In this document: positions 1 to 6,966 of the stretch, piece after piece | Layout of the letters: each line of letters begins with the position of its first letter | Numbering within the stretch: the stretch's first letter is position 1 | Source: Planctomycetota bacterium | GTDB lineage: Bacteria > Planctomycetota > Phycisphaerae > Phycisphaerales > SM1A02 | DNA length: 12,388 nucleotides | Reading direction: 5' to 3' | Assembly: GCA_027295435.1 (NCBI GenBank) | Contig: JAPUKX010000083.1 | Location: 1-12,388 of the forward strand | Notes under the pieces: model-generated | Databases searched by the model: none | Told to the model about the DNA's origin: nothing | What the model saw: only the letters and a program-made list of their open reading frames with translations | Translations under genes and position numbers: made by a program

Positions 1-193
1 GATGGCCCTGCGTTGCAACGACTGCACCGACTACCACCTACAGCAATGCGTCAAAGCTGGCTACTCGCGCCGCGAGATCATGGACGCGATGAACGTCGCG
101 CTGATCGTCAGCGGATCAATCGTCATCCCTCAGCTTCGCGATGCGGTGCAGAGTCTTGACGAGCTGCTTGCCGAGCAAGACCACCAGGCCTGA
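1..193 (+). CDS. Carboxymuconolactone decarboxylase/AhpD-like protein, C-terminal part
   Basis: Only the last 63 codons are in the window. The reading frame runs in from the left edge, so the ATG at base 2 is probably internal. The visible part has a Cys-Asn-Asp-Cys pair followed by His four residues later (CNDCTDYH). This matches the CxxC-x3-His redox/proton-relay motif of the AhpD/CMD fold. A helix follows that looks like the family's Gly-x-Ser/Glu-Glu-Ile segment (AGYSRREIMDAMNVAL). Family members are small helical proteins that act as alkylhydroperoxidase adaptors or decarboxylases; which one this is cannot be decided from the fragment. The gene ends in TGA at 191-193 and converges on the minus-strand gene ending at 314. 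Family call is fairly secure; substrate is unknown. Confidence 0.8.
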   Translation, partial: MALRCNDCTDYHLQQCVKAGYSRREIMDAMNVALIVSGSIVIPQLRDAVQSLDELLAEQDHQA

Positions 194-226
194 CGGCAAG
201 CGCAAGATGATGGGTGCTTGGTAATC

Positions 227-313
227 AGAGCCGCGTTCTGTGAACGCGGGCTTTGTCCGAAGCGCAAGCAAATTGCAATTTGCTGAAAGCCCGCGACAAC
301 ACGTCACGGCTCT
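227..313. repeat. Nested palindromic element between convergent genes, probable bidirectional terminator
   Basis: Three nested inverted repeats share one centre region. The outer 7-base arms AGAGCCG (227-233) and CGGCTCT (307-313) are complementary. The middle 10-base arms CGCGGGCTTT (245-254) and AAAGCCCGCG (286-295) are complementary. The inner AGCAAATTGCAATTTGCT (267-284) is a perfect 18-base palindrome. A fourth hairpin, CCGCGTTC-tgt-GAACGCGG (231-249), shares bases with both the outer and middle left arms, so it cannot form together with them. The element fills most of the gap between two convergent genes and ends one base before the stop codon of the minus-strand gene. A bidirectional terminator or a member of an interspersed palindromic repeat family are the likeliest readings. 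There is no long T tract. Confidence 0.65.
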
Positions 314-595
314 CTACGCGGTCACGTCGATGCGCGAGCGGGCCTCGTCATTGTCATTTGACGCCGGCTGGTGCTCCGCTTCGCGTTCAGCATCCGCCTG
401 CTCGGAGTCACTCTGTGGAAGGCGGCGGACGGCCTCCGCCGACTCCACGCCCGCGACCCGCAGCTCAACCTGATCGGCGAACCGCTGGGCGCGGTCGCTG
501 GCGGCCCGCTCACGATCGCGCGTCTTGCTCGCTGTTTGCTGGGCCTGAGCGGCCTGCAACAGTGAGGTGTCGAGGGGCGAACTGACGACGCTCAT
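314..595 (-). CDS. Small hypothetical protein, charged and Gln-rich (93 aa)
   Basis: I do not recognise this gene. The ATG at 593-595 opens a 93-residue frame ending in TAG at 314-316; an in-frame extension to 703 is possible but its composition looks non-coding. The protein is hydrophilic and probably mostly helical. It begins MSVVSSPLDTSLLQAAQAQQ, continues with a basic/acidic helix (KTRDRERAASDRAQRFADQV), and ends in an acidic, Gln/Asn-rich tail. There is no signal peptide, membrane segment or cysteine. Codons in this frame mostly end in G or C, as in neighbouring genes, whereas the plus-strand frames here give Arg/Pro/Ser-rich translations typical of shadows. It lies between a convergent neighbour and a divergent one, so it is probably a single-gene transcript. 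No clear ribosome binding site precedes the ATG. Likely real; function unknown. Confidence 0.6.
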   Translation of the reverse strand: MSVVSSPLDTSLLQAAQAQQTASKTRDRERAASDRAQRFADQVELRVAGVESAEAVRRLPQSDSEQADAEREAEHQPASNDNDEARSRIDVTA

Positions 596-764
596 ATCAG
601 TCGTATCGACCAGATCGACCGCGGAGTCTAAAACACGACCGCCTGCCGATAATCGCCTATTGGAAACCGGGGGATCGCGCGCGGCGTGGCCGCCAATTTC
701 CATTTTCGCGCTGCCCGGTTACAGTGGGATGGTCCAGCGGTCTTTGAGCAGCGATGCCGGCTCC
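596..764. other. Divergent intergenic region, likely holding promoters for both flanking genes
   Basis: These 169 bases separate the starts of the small minus-strand gene and the DUF2339 gene. Promoters for both should lie here, but I cannot pick a convincing -35/-10 pair on either strand. A lone GATAAT at 648-653 has no good -35 partner. ATCGACC occurs twice in tandem (605-611 and 614-620) just upstream of the minus-strand gene and could be an operator half-site pair or chance. Confidence 0.4.
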
Positions 765-3700
765 ATGAACCAGGACGACCTCAACCAGCAGTTGAAGCGC
801 CTCGCCGATCGGCTCGATCGCGTTGAGCAGCGGCTCGGCCTTGGCGGTGAGACCCGGCCGGCTGGCGAGGCCGCCCCGGACGACGTTGCGGCCCGCCGGG
901 GGCCGCCGCCGACCACCCAGGCGAAGCCAACCGAGCCGGCGACAGTGCCGCCTCCGCGCGCCCCGCTGCCAGCCGCACCACCGACGGCACCGACCGGGCC
1001 ACTGCAGCCGCCCCGGGTCGTCGGTGAGGACAAGAAGCCGGCCGTGGTCGCCCTCTCCCAGCCGCGCCAGCAGCCAGCGACCCAACGTTCCGGACCAGAG
1101 CCAACCATCACGCGCGCGCCGTTGGAACTGCTCATCGGTGGGCGGTGGATGGCGTGGGTGGGTGCCATCGTCGTGATGCTCGGTGCCGGCTTTCTGGTCA
1201 AGCTTGGGTACGACTCCGACGTGTGGAGCAAACTGTCGTCGCTCACCCAATGTTTGCTGGTCGCAGGGTTCGGCGGGCTGCTCGTCCTGGGGGGCGAGGT
1301 GGTGTTGCGAAAGGTTGGCCGGGCAGCTTCCGTCGGCCTGTTCGGCGCGGGGCTGGGCACACTGTACCTCGACGCCTTCGCCGCCTTTGAGTGGTTCAGC
1401 CCACCTCTCGTTTCGCGCGATTGGGCACTTGTTCTCATGGCGATCGTGGCGCTGGTCGGCTTCGGGATCACGTTGCACACCGCATTTGTGACCATCGGCA
1501 TCCTGTCGATCATCGGCGGCTACTTGACGCCCTGGTTGTTGGCCGGCGCGACGACGCCCACGCTTGAGGTGGGCACGTACTTGACCATGTTATTGGGCAT
1601 TTCATTGGGGCTTTCCGCGGTGCGGCCCAAGAGCTTCCGGGCGCTGCGGTACGTAGCCCTGGCCGGGCAGGGTCTCATCGGCCTGAGTTGGGTGCTCGCG
1701 ACGGTCCGGGGCGAATGGATCACGGCCTTGGTCTTCATAACCATTTGGTGGGCGATGGTGCTTCTTGAGGTGGTCGTGGCTGCGCTCCGCGAGCAGTCAA
1801 CTGTTGGCAACGCAGTTGCGAGTCTGCTCTCTACAGCGTGGTTTGTCACCATCGGCTGCTGGGTGCTGGCGAGAGTTCAGCCGCCGGGGTTTGACTGGCT
1901 GGGCAGCTTCACCGTCGCGGTGGCGGTCATCGCGGCCGCGGTCGCCGCTCAGTTTGGACCTGGGCTTGGGGCGCTTCGAGAGCGACCGCGCACTGCCATG
2001 GACAAGCTCGCCATCGCTCTGTGGGCCCAGGCCGGCGTGCTCCTCGCTGTCGCGGTTGCGCTTCAGTTCGACGGCTACGGTCAGTCCATCGGATGGTTGG
2101 CTATTGCTGTAGCAGCGATCGAAATCGGAAGAAGACTGCCCTCGCGCGGCGTTGACATCTTCGGCCTGATCGTCGGGGCTCTGGCGCTGCTTCGGGTATC
2201 GCTGCTGGATTGGTGGCAGGTCCCCGCCATGAAGACCCAACTGTGGTCGATAGAGCAATGGCAGGTCAACGTGACCAACTGGTCGATCCTCGCCCTGGTC
2301 GCGATCATCGCCACGCACCTGGCAGCTCGCCGACTGCGGCAGTTCCCGCAGCCGTGGAGAATCATGCCGATTCTGCTCGCCGGTTTGGCGACGCTGGGCT
2401 GGATGGGCCTGTGTGTTACCCAATGCCAACAGCTCACGATCACCGGAGGCTGGCTGCTGGCAAGCGTCGTGCTGCTCGCTGCGGAGCGGGTCGGTCGGCG
2501 GCAACGATACTTTGAGATCGGGCTTCTCGTCCTGTTTGCGGCTGCATGCAAGTGGCTGATGATCGATGCGGCGATGCAGCGCCTTGACCCTGGTTGGGAT
2601 CCGACGGCGAGGTTGCCCGTTATCAACTGGCAGATGGGTCTGGCCGCGGCAATCGCCGCTGCTGGCTGGTGGGCGGCTCGTCTGCTCGCACGCCGGTCAC
2701 GAGCCAAGTCGGCCCCGGACACCGGCGATTCGATCTCCACCGGCTGGCAAGTGGTGCTCCTCGGGGGCGCCGCCTTCTTTCTCATTGCTCTCAGCTTCGA
2801 GCTGAATCACACCGTGGAGAGGCTGGCGGCGGTCGGCCGCACGTCTTCCTGGTCGTTCGACCAACTTTGGCAGTTGTTCCTCACCCTGCTGTGGACAATG
2901 GGATCCGTCGGCGTCGGTCTGCTGGCCAGATCGATGATGAGGCGAGGCCCGTCCGGCGAGTTCTCGGGGCCGCATCTGCTGGTTCGTTTCGCGTGGGTGC
3001 TCTTGACCCTTTGCGCCGTCAAGTGGCTCGTCGCTGACACCCTGTATTGGGCGGTCTTTGAGGAGTCGGGACGAACGATCGGCGCCTGGCCGGTTGCGAA
3101 CATCCAGATGCTCGTTGGTGCGGTCCTCGTCGCCTCCGCGATGCTGTTGTACGGCATGACCGGATTGAACCAGGCCGGCACCGACCTCGCGCAGCCCGAT
3201 GCCACTGGGCGATCCCCATGGGTCCGACCCGGCGCGTGGGTCCCGGTCGCGGCGGCGGTGCTGGTGCTATGGGGATTGACATTTGAGGTCGATCGGGCGT
3301 TGGGCCGCGTCGCGGCAGCCCGAGGCCCAGAGTGGGAGCCCCTGTGGAACCCGCTGCACCTGCGAGCGCTGTTGTGGACGCTGCTGTGGGCGGCCGGGGG
3401 CTTGGCAATGATGCTTTGGACTCGGCTTCGCCCCTGGGGGCCGATGCTCCTGGCGGGTTGGTTTGTCGTCGTGTTGGCGGCCGTCGCTTGGCTCGGCTAC
3501 GACACGTTGGGCTGGCGAATCACCGAAGGAGTCGTGCTGGCCCGGGTCGTGTTCAACGTGCAGTTTGCCGTGGGAGCGCTTCTGGCAGGAATTCTTGCCG
3601 TCGGACTTTGGCGATGGAGTTATCGCAGCGCTGATACGGATTGGGCACTGAAGATGGACCGACACACCAATCTGGTGGGATTGACGTTGATCGGCTTGAT

Positions 3701-4064
3701 CGGATTGTGGCTCGGCAGCCTGGAAATCGATCGATTCCTGGCGCCGGAGGCTGGGCGCCTGCAGGGGACTGCGGCGATGGCGAGGCAGACATGGCTGAGC
3801 ATCTATTGCGGGCTCTACGCAATCGCGCTGATGGCCGTGGGTTTCGCGAAGCGCCAGGCTGCGTGCCGTTATGCCGGGCTTGCTTTGCTCACCATCACGG
3901 TCGCCAAGGTGCTGACGGTGGACATGGCTGAGGTGCGATACGTCTATCGGGTGCTGTCGCTCCTGGGTGTGGGATTACTCTTGGTCGCTACGTCAATCGG
4001 GTATGCAAAGCTTGCGCCGAGGCTGCTTGGGAGCTCATCACCGTCGGAAGAAGCTGAGCAATAG
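765..4064 (+). CDS. DUF2339-type polytopic membrane protein (1099 aa)
   Basis: This is a large integral membrane protein of unknown function. Residues 1-28 form a short predicted coiled coil (QQLKRLADRLDRVEQRL). Residues 30-118 are a Pro/Ala-rich cytoplasmic linker. A long polytopic region begins near residue 120. It opens with ELLIGGRWMAWVGAIVVMLG and later carries a GGYLTPWLLA segment; both resemble the Gly-Gly-x-Trp and Gly-Gly-Tyr-Leu-x-Pro signatures I associate with DUF2339 (predicted membrane protein). More than twenty hydrophobic segments are visible. The C-terminal half is modular: a Lys/Ala-x-Leu-x3-Asp motif recurs near residues 595, 751, 906 and 1046, and an (S/T)-(F/L)-E-(L/I/V) motif near 677, 838 and 985. 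I chose the ATG at 765 because the coiled coil starts there; the frame is open from 567, but that part overlaps the antisense gene and looks non-coding. No strong ribosome binding site is seen. It stands alone and converges on the TPR gene. Cell-envelope roles are only a guess. Confidence 0.85.
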   Translation: MNQDDLNQQLKRLADRLDRVEQRLGLGGETRPAGEAAPDDVAARRGPPPTTQAKPTEPATVPPPRAPLPAAPPTAPTGPLQPPRVVGEDKKPAVVALSQPRQQPATQRSGPEPTITRAPLELLIGGRWMAWVGAIVVMLGAGFLVKLGYDSDVWSKLSSLTQCLLVAGFGGLLVLGGEVVLRKVGRAASVGLFGAGLGTLYLDAFAAFEWFSPPLVSRDWALVLMAIVALVGFGITLHTAFVTIGILSIIGGYLTPWLLAGATTPTLEVGTYLTMLLGISLGLSAVRPKSFRALRYVALAGQGLIGLSWVLATVRGEWITALVFITIWWAMVLLEVVVAALREQSTVGNAVASLLSTAWFVTIGCWVLARVQPPGFDWLGSFTVAVAVIAAAVAAQFGPGLGALRERPRTAMDKLAIALWAQAGVLLAVAVALQFDGYGQSIGWLAIAVAAIEIGRRLPSRGVDIFGLIVGALALLRVSLLDWWQVPAMKTQLWSIEQWQVNVTNWSILALVAIIATHLAARRLRQFPQPWRIMPILLAGLATLGWMGLCVTQCQQLTITGGWLLASVVLLAAERVGRRQRYFEIGLLVLFAAACKWLMIDAAMQRLDPGWDPTARLPVINWQMGLAAAIAAAGWWAARLLARRSRAKSAPDTGDSISTGWQVVLLGGAAFFLIALSFELNHTVERLAAVGRTSSWSFDQLWQLFLTLLWTMGSVGVGLLARSMMRRGPSGEFSGPHLLVRFAWVLLTLCAVKWLVADTLYWAVFEESGRTIGAWPVANIQMLVGAVLVASAMLLYGMTGLNQAGTDLAQPDATGRSPWVRPGAWVPVAAAVLVLWGLTFEVDRALGRVAAARGPEWEPLWNPLHLRALLWTLLWAAGGLAMMLWTRLRPWGPMLLAGWFVVVLAAVAWLGYDTLGWRITEGVVLARVVFNVQFAVGALLAGILAVGLWRWSYRSADTDWALKMDRHTNLVGLTLIGLIGLWLGSLEIDRFLAPEAGRLQGTAAMARQTWLSIYCGLYAIALMAVGFAKRQAACRYAGLALLTITVAKVLTVDMAEVRYVYRVLSLLGVGLLLVATSIGYAKLAPRLLGSSSPSEEAEQ

Positions 4065-4155
4065 GGAACGGTCCGCCCGCATTCAGCGGCCGAGGTGCTG
4101 GCACTCCAACCACGCAGGGTTCACCTGGTCTCCCGACTGAGCGTGGGTCGGCCGA
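4065..4155. other. Spacer between two convergent genes
   Basis: This gap separates the stop of the DUF2339 gene from the stop of the TPR gene on the other strand. A 6-base inverted repeat CCACGC (4110-4115) / GCGTGG (4141-4146) encloses a 25-base loop. It has no T tract on either side, so it is a poor terminator candidate. I see nothing else here. Confidence 0.3.
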
Positions 4156-5814
4156 TTATTGCTCCAGCTGCGGTTCGTCGCGCGCTGGCGGCTCATCGTC
4201 GAGCTGCGATCGTTCGTCCGGCTCCTCCAACCAGACCACATTCAGCAGCCCCAGTAGGGGATCATCAGGCGAAACGTCCGCAAGCGCCGCGAGGCCTTGT
4301 TCAATCAAGTTCCGCTTACCGAGTTGATGCCCGATATAAGCAAGCAGAAAGGCGTTGAGCGACTGGTCGCGTTGTCCGCCGATCATTTGCTCTCGTACAA
4401 CACGGATGGCGATGTCGAGCCGTGCCCGACTGGGAAGCAAGCTCGCGCCAAACTGCACATCGATCATTTCCGACTGACGCATGAACAAGCGGTGAAGGGC
4501 CAGCGACGCCGACTTGTATAGGCCGGCCCCGATCTGGGCGTTGGCCAGCCCAGAGGTTGCCAGCGGATGATTGGGCACGAGTCGCAGCGCACGGGCAAAT
4601 CGCTGCTCAGCTCGGAAGTACTCACCGTTGCCCAGCATTTCCTCCGCCCAGGCAAGAAGCTCATTGAACCGAGTCTGGTCATTACCGGCGAGGCGGTCCA
4701 GTTGTCCGCCGTGGCGTACGATTGCCCCGAGGTCCTTGATCTTCAACAGCGGGGTCTCACCGTCCGGCGTGGTTCCCCGAGTCGGCCGGAGTTCGCCGGG
4801 TTCGCCGGCGGGGTCTTCGCTCGACTCGGCGGTCCCATCCTCGTCAGGCTCAACGAGCTGCCGACGCAGTTGTTCAAACTGCTCGTCGAGGCGCTCGAGC
4901 ACGCTGGGCTGACCGATGAGATCAACATTCTCTGAGGCGGCATAACGCTCGGCAACGCGCTGAAGGATCGTCTCGTAGTCCGGCTGAAGATCTGCCTCGA
5001 TGCGGGTCTGCAATGTCGCCGGCTCCACTCGATCTTCCGCCGCTTCATCCGCGATTGGCTGCTCCCTCAGGCGGAGGTCCTGGAAGCCGGCTTGAAAAGG
5101 CGTGCCCAGAGGGGCGACGTCCCTCCCCGCTTCCAGATCTTCGCGAGTCCTGGCCAAGTCGTAGCTCGTGAGACCGAGGATCTGTCCGTGCTGGTGCAAG
5201 GGAGTCACATGCAGTCCTCGCAGGCTGGATGCGATAGCCACAATCGATTCACCCTCTTCGGACTGAAACACGCTGACAATCGCAGGATCGGCAGAGGCTT
5301 CAGAAGTTTCGGCGGTCGTGCTGAACAGTGTGATCTGATCCAGCCTGAATCGATCATCGATGAGTTTCCCCAGCACATAGCGCGTCCGGCCGAGGGATCT
5401 CAACATCTCGGCGTCGCCGTCCCTGTGGAAACCAATGACCCCCAGTTGCTGGCCGAATCGAAGTCGATCGAACGTTTGGCCCGCCGCCACAAAGCTCGGG
5501 CTGGACAGAGCGCTGGCGGCCCGAAACTGAAACAACGTGTCCGCGCCCAACTCGCCACGGAAGTCCATCTCGGCGACGTACCCGACGGTCCCACGGAATC
5601 CGCGTCCACCGACGACATTGCCCGTGATCAGCAGGTTACGGGCCCGAAAATCCTCGATCTGCGATGGCAGGTTGCGTACGGCGCTGCCGACGATTGGGTT
5701 GGCATCCAATACATTGCCGGATCCCAAGGCGTTCTGAGCGCCCGCCGAGCCGGCGGCGGCCAATACCACCGTCACGCCAACCACCATCGACGGGAAGCAA
5801 CGATTCCTGTGCAT
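4156..5814 (-). CDS. Exported protein with C-terminal TPR-like repeats (552 aa)
   Basis: The start at 5812-5814 is preferred because GGAG lies ten bases upstream and a clean signal peptide follows directly. That peptide has Arg/His near the N-terminus, a core VVGVTVVLAAAGSAGA, and probable cleavage after residue 26. An upstream in-frame ATG at 5850 has no such site. Residues 60-270 form a domain I cannot name, with glycine-rich strands (ITGNVVGGRGFRGTVGYVAE, then DFRGELGADTLFQFRA). Residues 320-355 are an acidic Glu/Asp/Pro linker. Residues about 385-515 are helical with TPR character, clearest around EYFRAEQRFARALRLVPNHP and the following helix pair. The tail is acidic. This is the last gene of a minus-strand run after the ECF sigma and anti-sigma, so it may be a target or partner of that pathway. 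It is probably periplasmic or surface-located, acting as a scaffold. No catalytic motif is visible. Confidence 0.85.
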   Translation of the reverse strand: MHRNRCFPSMVVGVTVVLAAAGSAGAQNALGSGNVLDANPIVGSAVRNLPSQIEDFRARNLLITGNVVGGRGFRGTVGYVAEMDFRGELGADTLFQFRAASALSSPSFVAAGQTFDRLRFGQQLGVIGFHRDGDAEMLRSLGRTRYVLGKLIDDRFRLDQITLFSTTAETSEASADPAIVSVFQSEEGESIVAIASSLRGLHVTPLHQHGQILGLTSYDLARTREDLEAGRDVAPLGTPFQAGFQDLRLREQPIADEAAEDRVEPATLQTRIEADLQPDYETILQRVAERYAASENVDLIGQPSVLERLDEQFEQLRRQLVEPDEDGTAESSEDPAGEPGELRPTRGTTPDGETPLLKIKDLGAIVRHGGQLDRLAGNDQTRFNELLAWAEEMLGNGEYFRAEQRFARALRLVPNHPLATSGLANAQIGAGLYKSASLALHRLFMRQSEMIDVQFGASLLPSRARLDIAIRVVREQMIGGQRDQSLNAFLLAYIGHQLGKRNLIEQGLAALADVSPDDPLLGLLNVVWLEEPDERSQLDDEPPARDEPQLEQ

Positions 5815-5833
5815 CAGCGACACGCTCCGGGCC

Positions 5834-5896
5834 CTACAAACGATCGGCATCCGACCGTGGCCGGTTCACTATCAACCGCCCGAGAATCTCAAACAT
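5834..5896 (-). CDS. Possible 20-codon leader peptide upstream of the TPR gene
   Basis: A short frame begins with ATG at 5894-5896 and ends in TAG at 5834-5836, encoding MFEILGRLIVNRPRSDADRL. It is preceded by AGGAG, five bases before the ATG, which is the strongest ribosome binding site in this operon. It sits entirely between the anti-sigma stop (5918) and the TPR start (5814), leaving 19 bases before the next ATG. That layout would suit a translated leader that couples or regulates translation of the TPR gene. The peptide has a short hydrophobic start and a basic, polar end, with no signature I recognise. It could be chance; conservation is untested. Confidence 0.4.
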   Translation of the reverse strand: MFEILGRLIVNRPRSDADRL

Positions 5897-5917
5897 CGAA
5901 TCTCCTACCGCTGAATC

Positions 5918-6889
5918 CTAGGGGCCGGTTTGCCCGAGAGCGTCTTGGAGTGCCCCGGCCGCCTGTCCCAGCTCATCAGAGCTACAGCTCACCATGAGGT
6001 AGATCAAGTCCCCGTCGCTGTAGATCCAAACCTCGCGGGAAAATCGCTTGCCGGCGGGGAGCTTGTGCCAGTTGCCGGGCTGTAGCGGGACGACGGCGCC
6101 CCTGTCCCAAACGGAGTAACCGCCGTCATCCCGCACGACGAAGACGCTCAAGATGGCCGGGCCGGAACCCTTATTATCGCGCGTGAAGATCAAGTGGCCG
6201 GAGCGCTTGCTGGCCGGTACACCGCAGTATCCGCCGCCGAAGAACTCCCAGCCTCTTTCGTTGAGGCGGTCGGTGAGCGGGGCGGCGCTGACCGTCACTC
6301 CGAGCCAACTGCTCAATTCCGTCGCTGCAAGGTGAGGGTCGCGGAAGGTGGCCTTGTTCGCTCGGGCATCGCCGTTGTCGGCACAGCGGCCGTGCTCAGT
6401 CGCCACGAACGGCACCGCATCGGCCACGAGGTCTACCAGCTGGGGGCGACGCCAAGCGTCGATCGGCCGGCCGAAGATTCCGAACAAGACCGCCCCGGCC
6501 ACAAGGGCCAATGAGGCGGCGACCGCATAGATGTTGGCTCGGGGGGGTGCGTGAAACCACGAGGAGAGCGACCACGTGCTCGCGGTAGTGGCCGGCGGCG
6601 GTTTGCTTTGGCGGCTGGCGACCTGCCTAGCGCTGGTCTCGGGCTCGTCCCCCGCTGCCGCTGCCTCGGTAAGCCTCCGATGGATGCCACTGGCCAGCTC
6701 CGGCGGGGCACAGCGGCATTGGACCTGCATGACTGTATGCACGTGCTGCCGCAGCTTGCATTCAAACTCGACGCGGGCGCGATCCTCAGGATGCTGGTGC
6801 AGGTGCTCTTGGAGCTGATCGACCTGCTCCTGGGAGAGCTCTCCGTCACAGTACAGGCGGATCTTCTCGGATGTCAATTCTTCGCTCAT
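5918..6889 (-). CDS. Single-pass membrane anti-sigma factor (323 aa)
   Basis: This probably binds and restrains the ECF sigma factor encoded 77 bases upstream. Residues 1-75 resemble the cytoplasmic domain of membrane anti-sigma factors: LYCDGELSQEQVDQLQEHL, then a helix and APPELASGIHRRL. The canonical zinc motif His-x3-Cys-x2-Cys is absent, although His29-His33 and Cys14, 44, 58 and 60 are nearby. One membrane helix spans about 118-139 (NIYAVAASLALVAGAVLFGI) after a Pro/Ser/Thr-rich linker. The exported part, 140-323, contains WEFFGGGYCGVP and a following strand-rich stretch. It recalls the 'gly-gly' sensor fold seen after the helix in other anti-sigma factors, and holds Cys169, Cys222 and Cys302. 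I took the ATG at 6887-6889 because the domain starts there; the ATG at 6904 is an alternative with five extra residues. The long in-frame extension to 7117 overlaps the sigma gene and is not credible. Confidence 0.8.
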   Translation of the reverse strand: MSEELTSEKIRLYCDGELSQEQVDQLQEHLHQHPEDRARVEFECKLRQHVHTVMQVQCRCAPPELASGIHRRLTEAAAAGDEPETSARQVASRQSKPPPATTASTWSLSSWFHAPPRANIYAVAASLALVAGAVLFGIFGRPIDAWRRPQLVDLVADAVPFVATEHGRCADNGDARANKATFRDPHLAATELSSWLGVTVSAAPLTDRLNERGWEFFGGGYCGVPASKRSGHLIFTRDNKGSGPAILSVFVVRDDGGYSVWDRGAVVPLQPGNWHKLPAGKRFSREVWIYSDGDLIYLMVSCSSDELGQAAGALQDALGQTGP

Positions 6890-6966
6890 TGGCCAGCTAC
6901 CCATTCGTTGGACCGGTCGTCGATGATCGTAGATATGCGTCCCACCGGGGCTACCCACTTTCCATG

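Noticed and set aside
198..268. AAGCGCAAG direct repeat (198-206 and 260-268)
   Set aside because: Two copies of nine bases with irregular context; likely chance, and no array structure follows.
605..620. Tandem ATCGACC copies as an operator
   Set aside because: Seven-base repeats of a common GC-rich word with no third copy or symmetry; too weak to call as a feature.
567..764. N-terminal extension of the DUF2339 frame by 66 codons
   Set aside because: It overlaps the antisense small gene and its own start region, has shadow-like composition, and the natural coiled-coil N-terminus begins at 765.
657..2785. Long minus-strand open frames opposite the DUF2339 gene (for example 657-1478, 1797-2504, 2081-2785)
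   Set aside because: Translations are rich in Arg, Pro, Ser, His and Gln with no domain, as expected for antisense frames of a GC-rich gene.
4110..4146. Inverted repeat as a terminator between the DUF2339 and TPR genes
   Set aside because: Only six pairs with a 25-base loop and no T tract on either strand.
5092..5997. 301-codon plus-strand frame opposite the TPR and anti-sigma genes
   Set aside because: It runs through two well-supported genes and the gap between them, and shows no recognisable domain or membrane segment.
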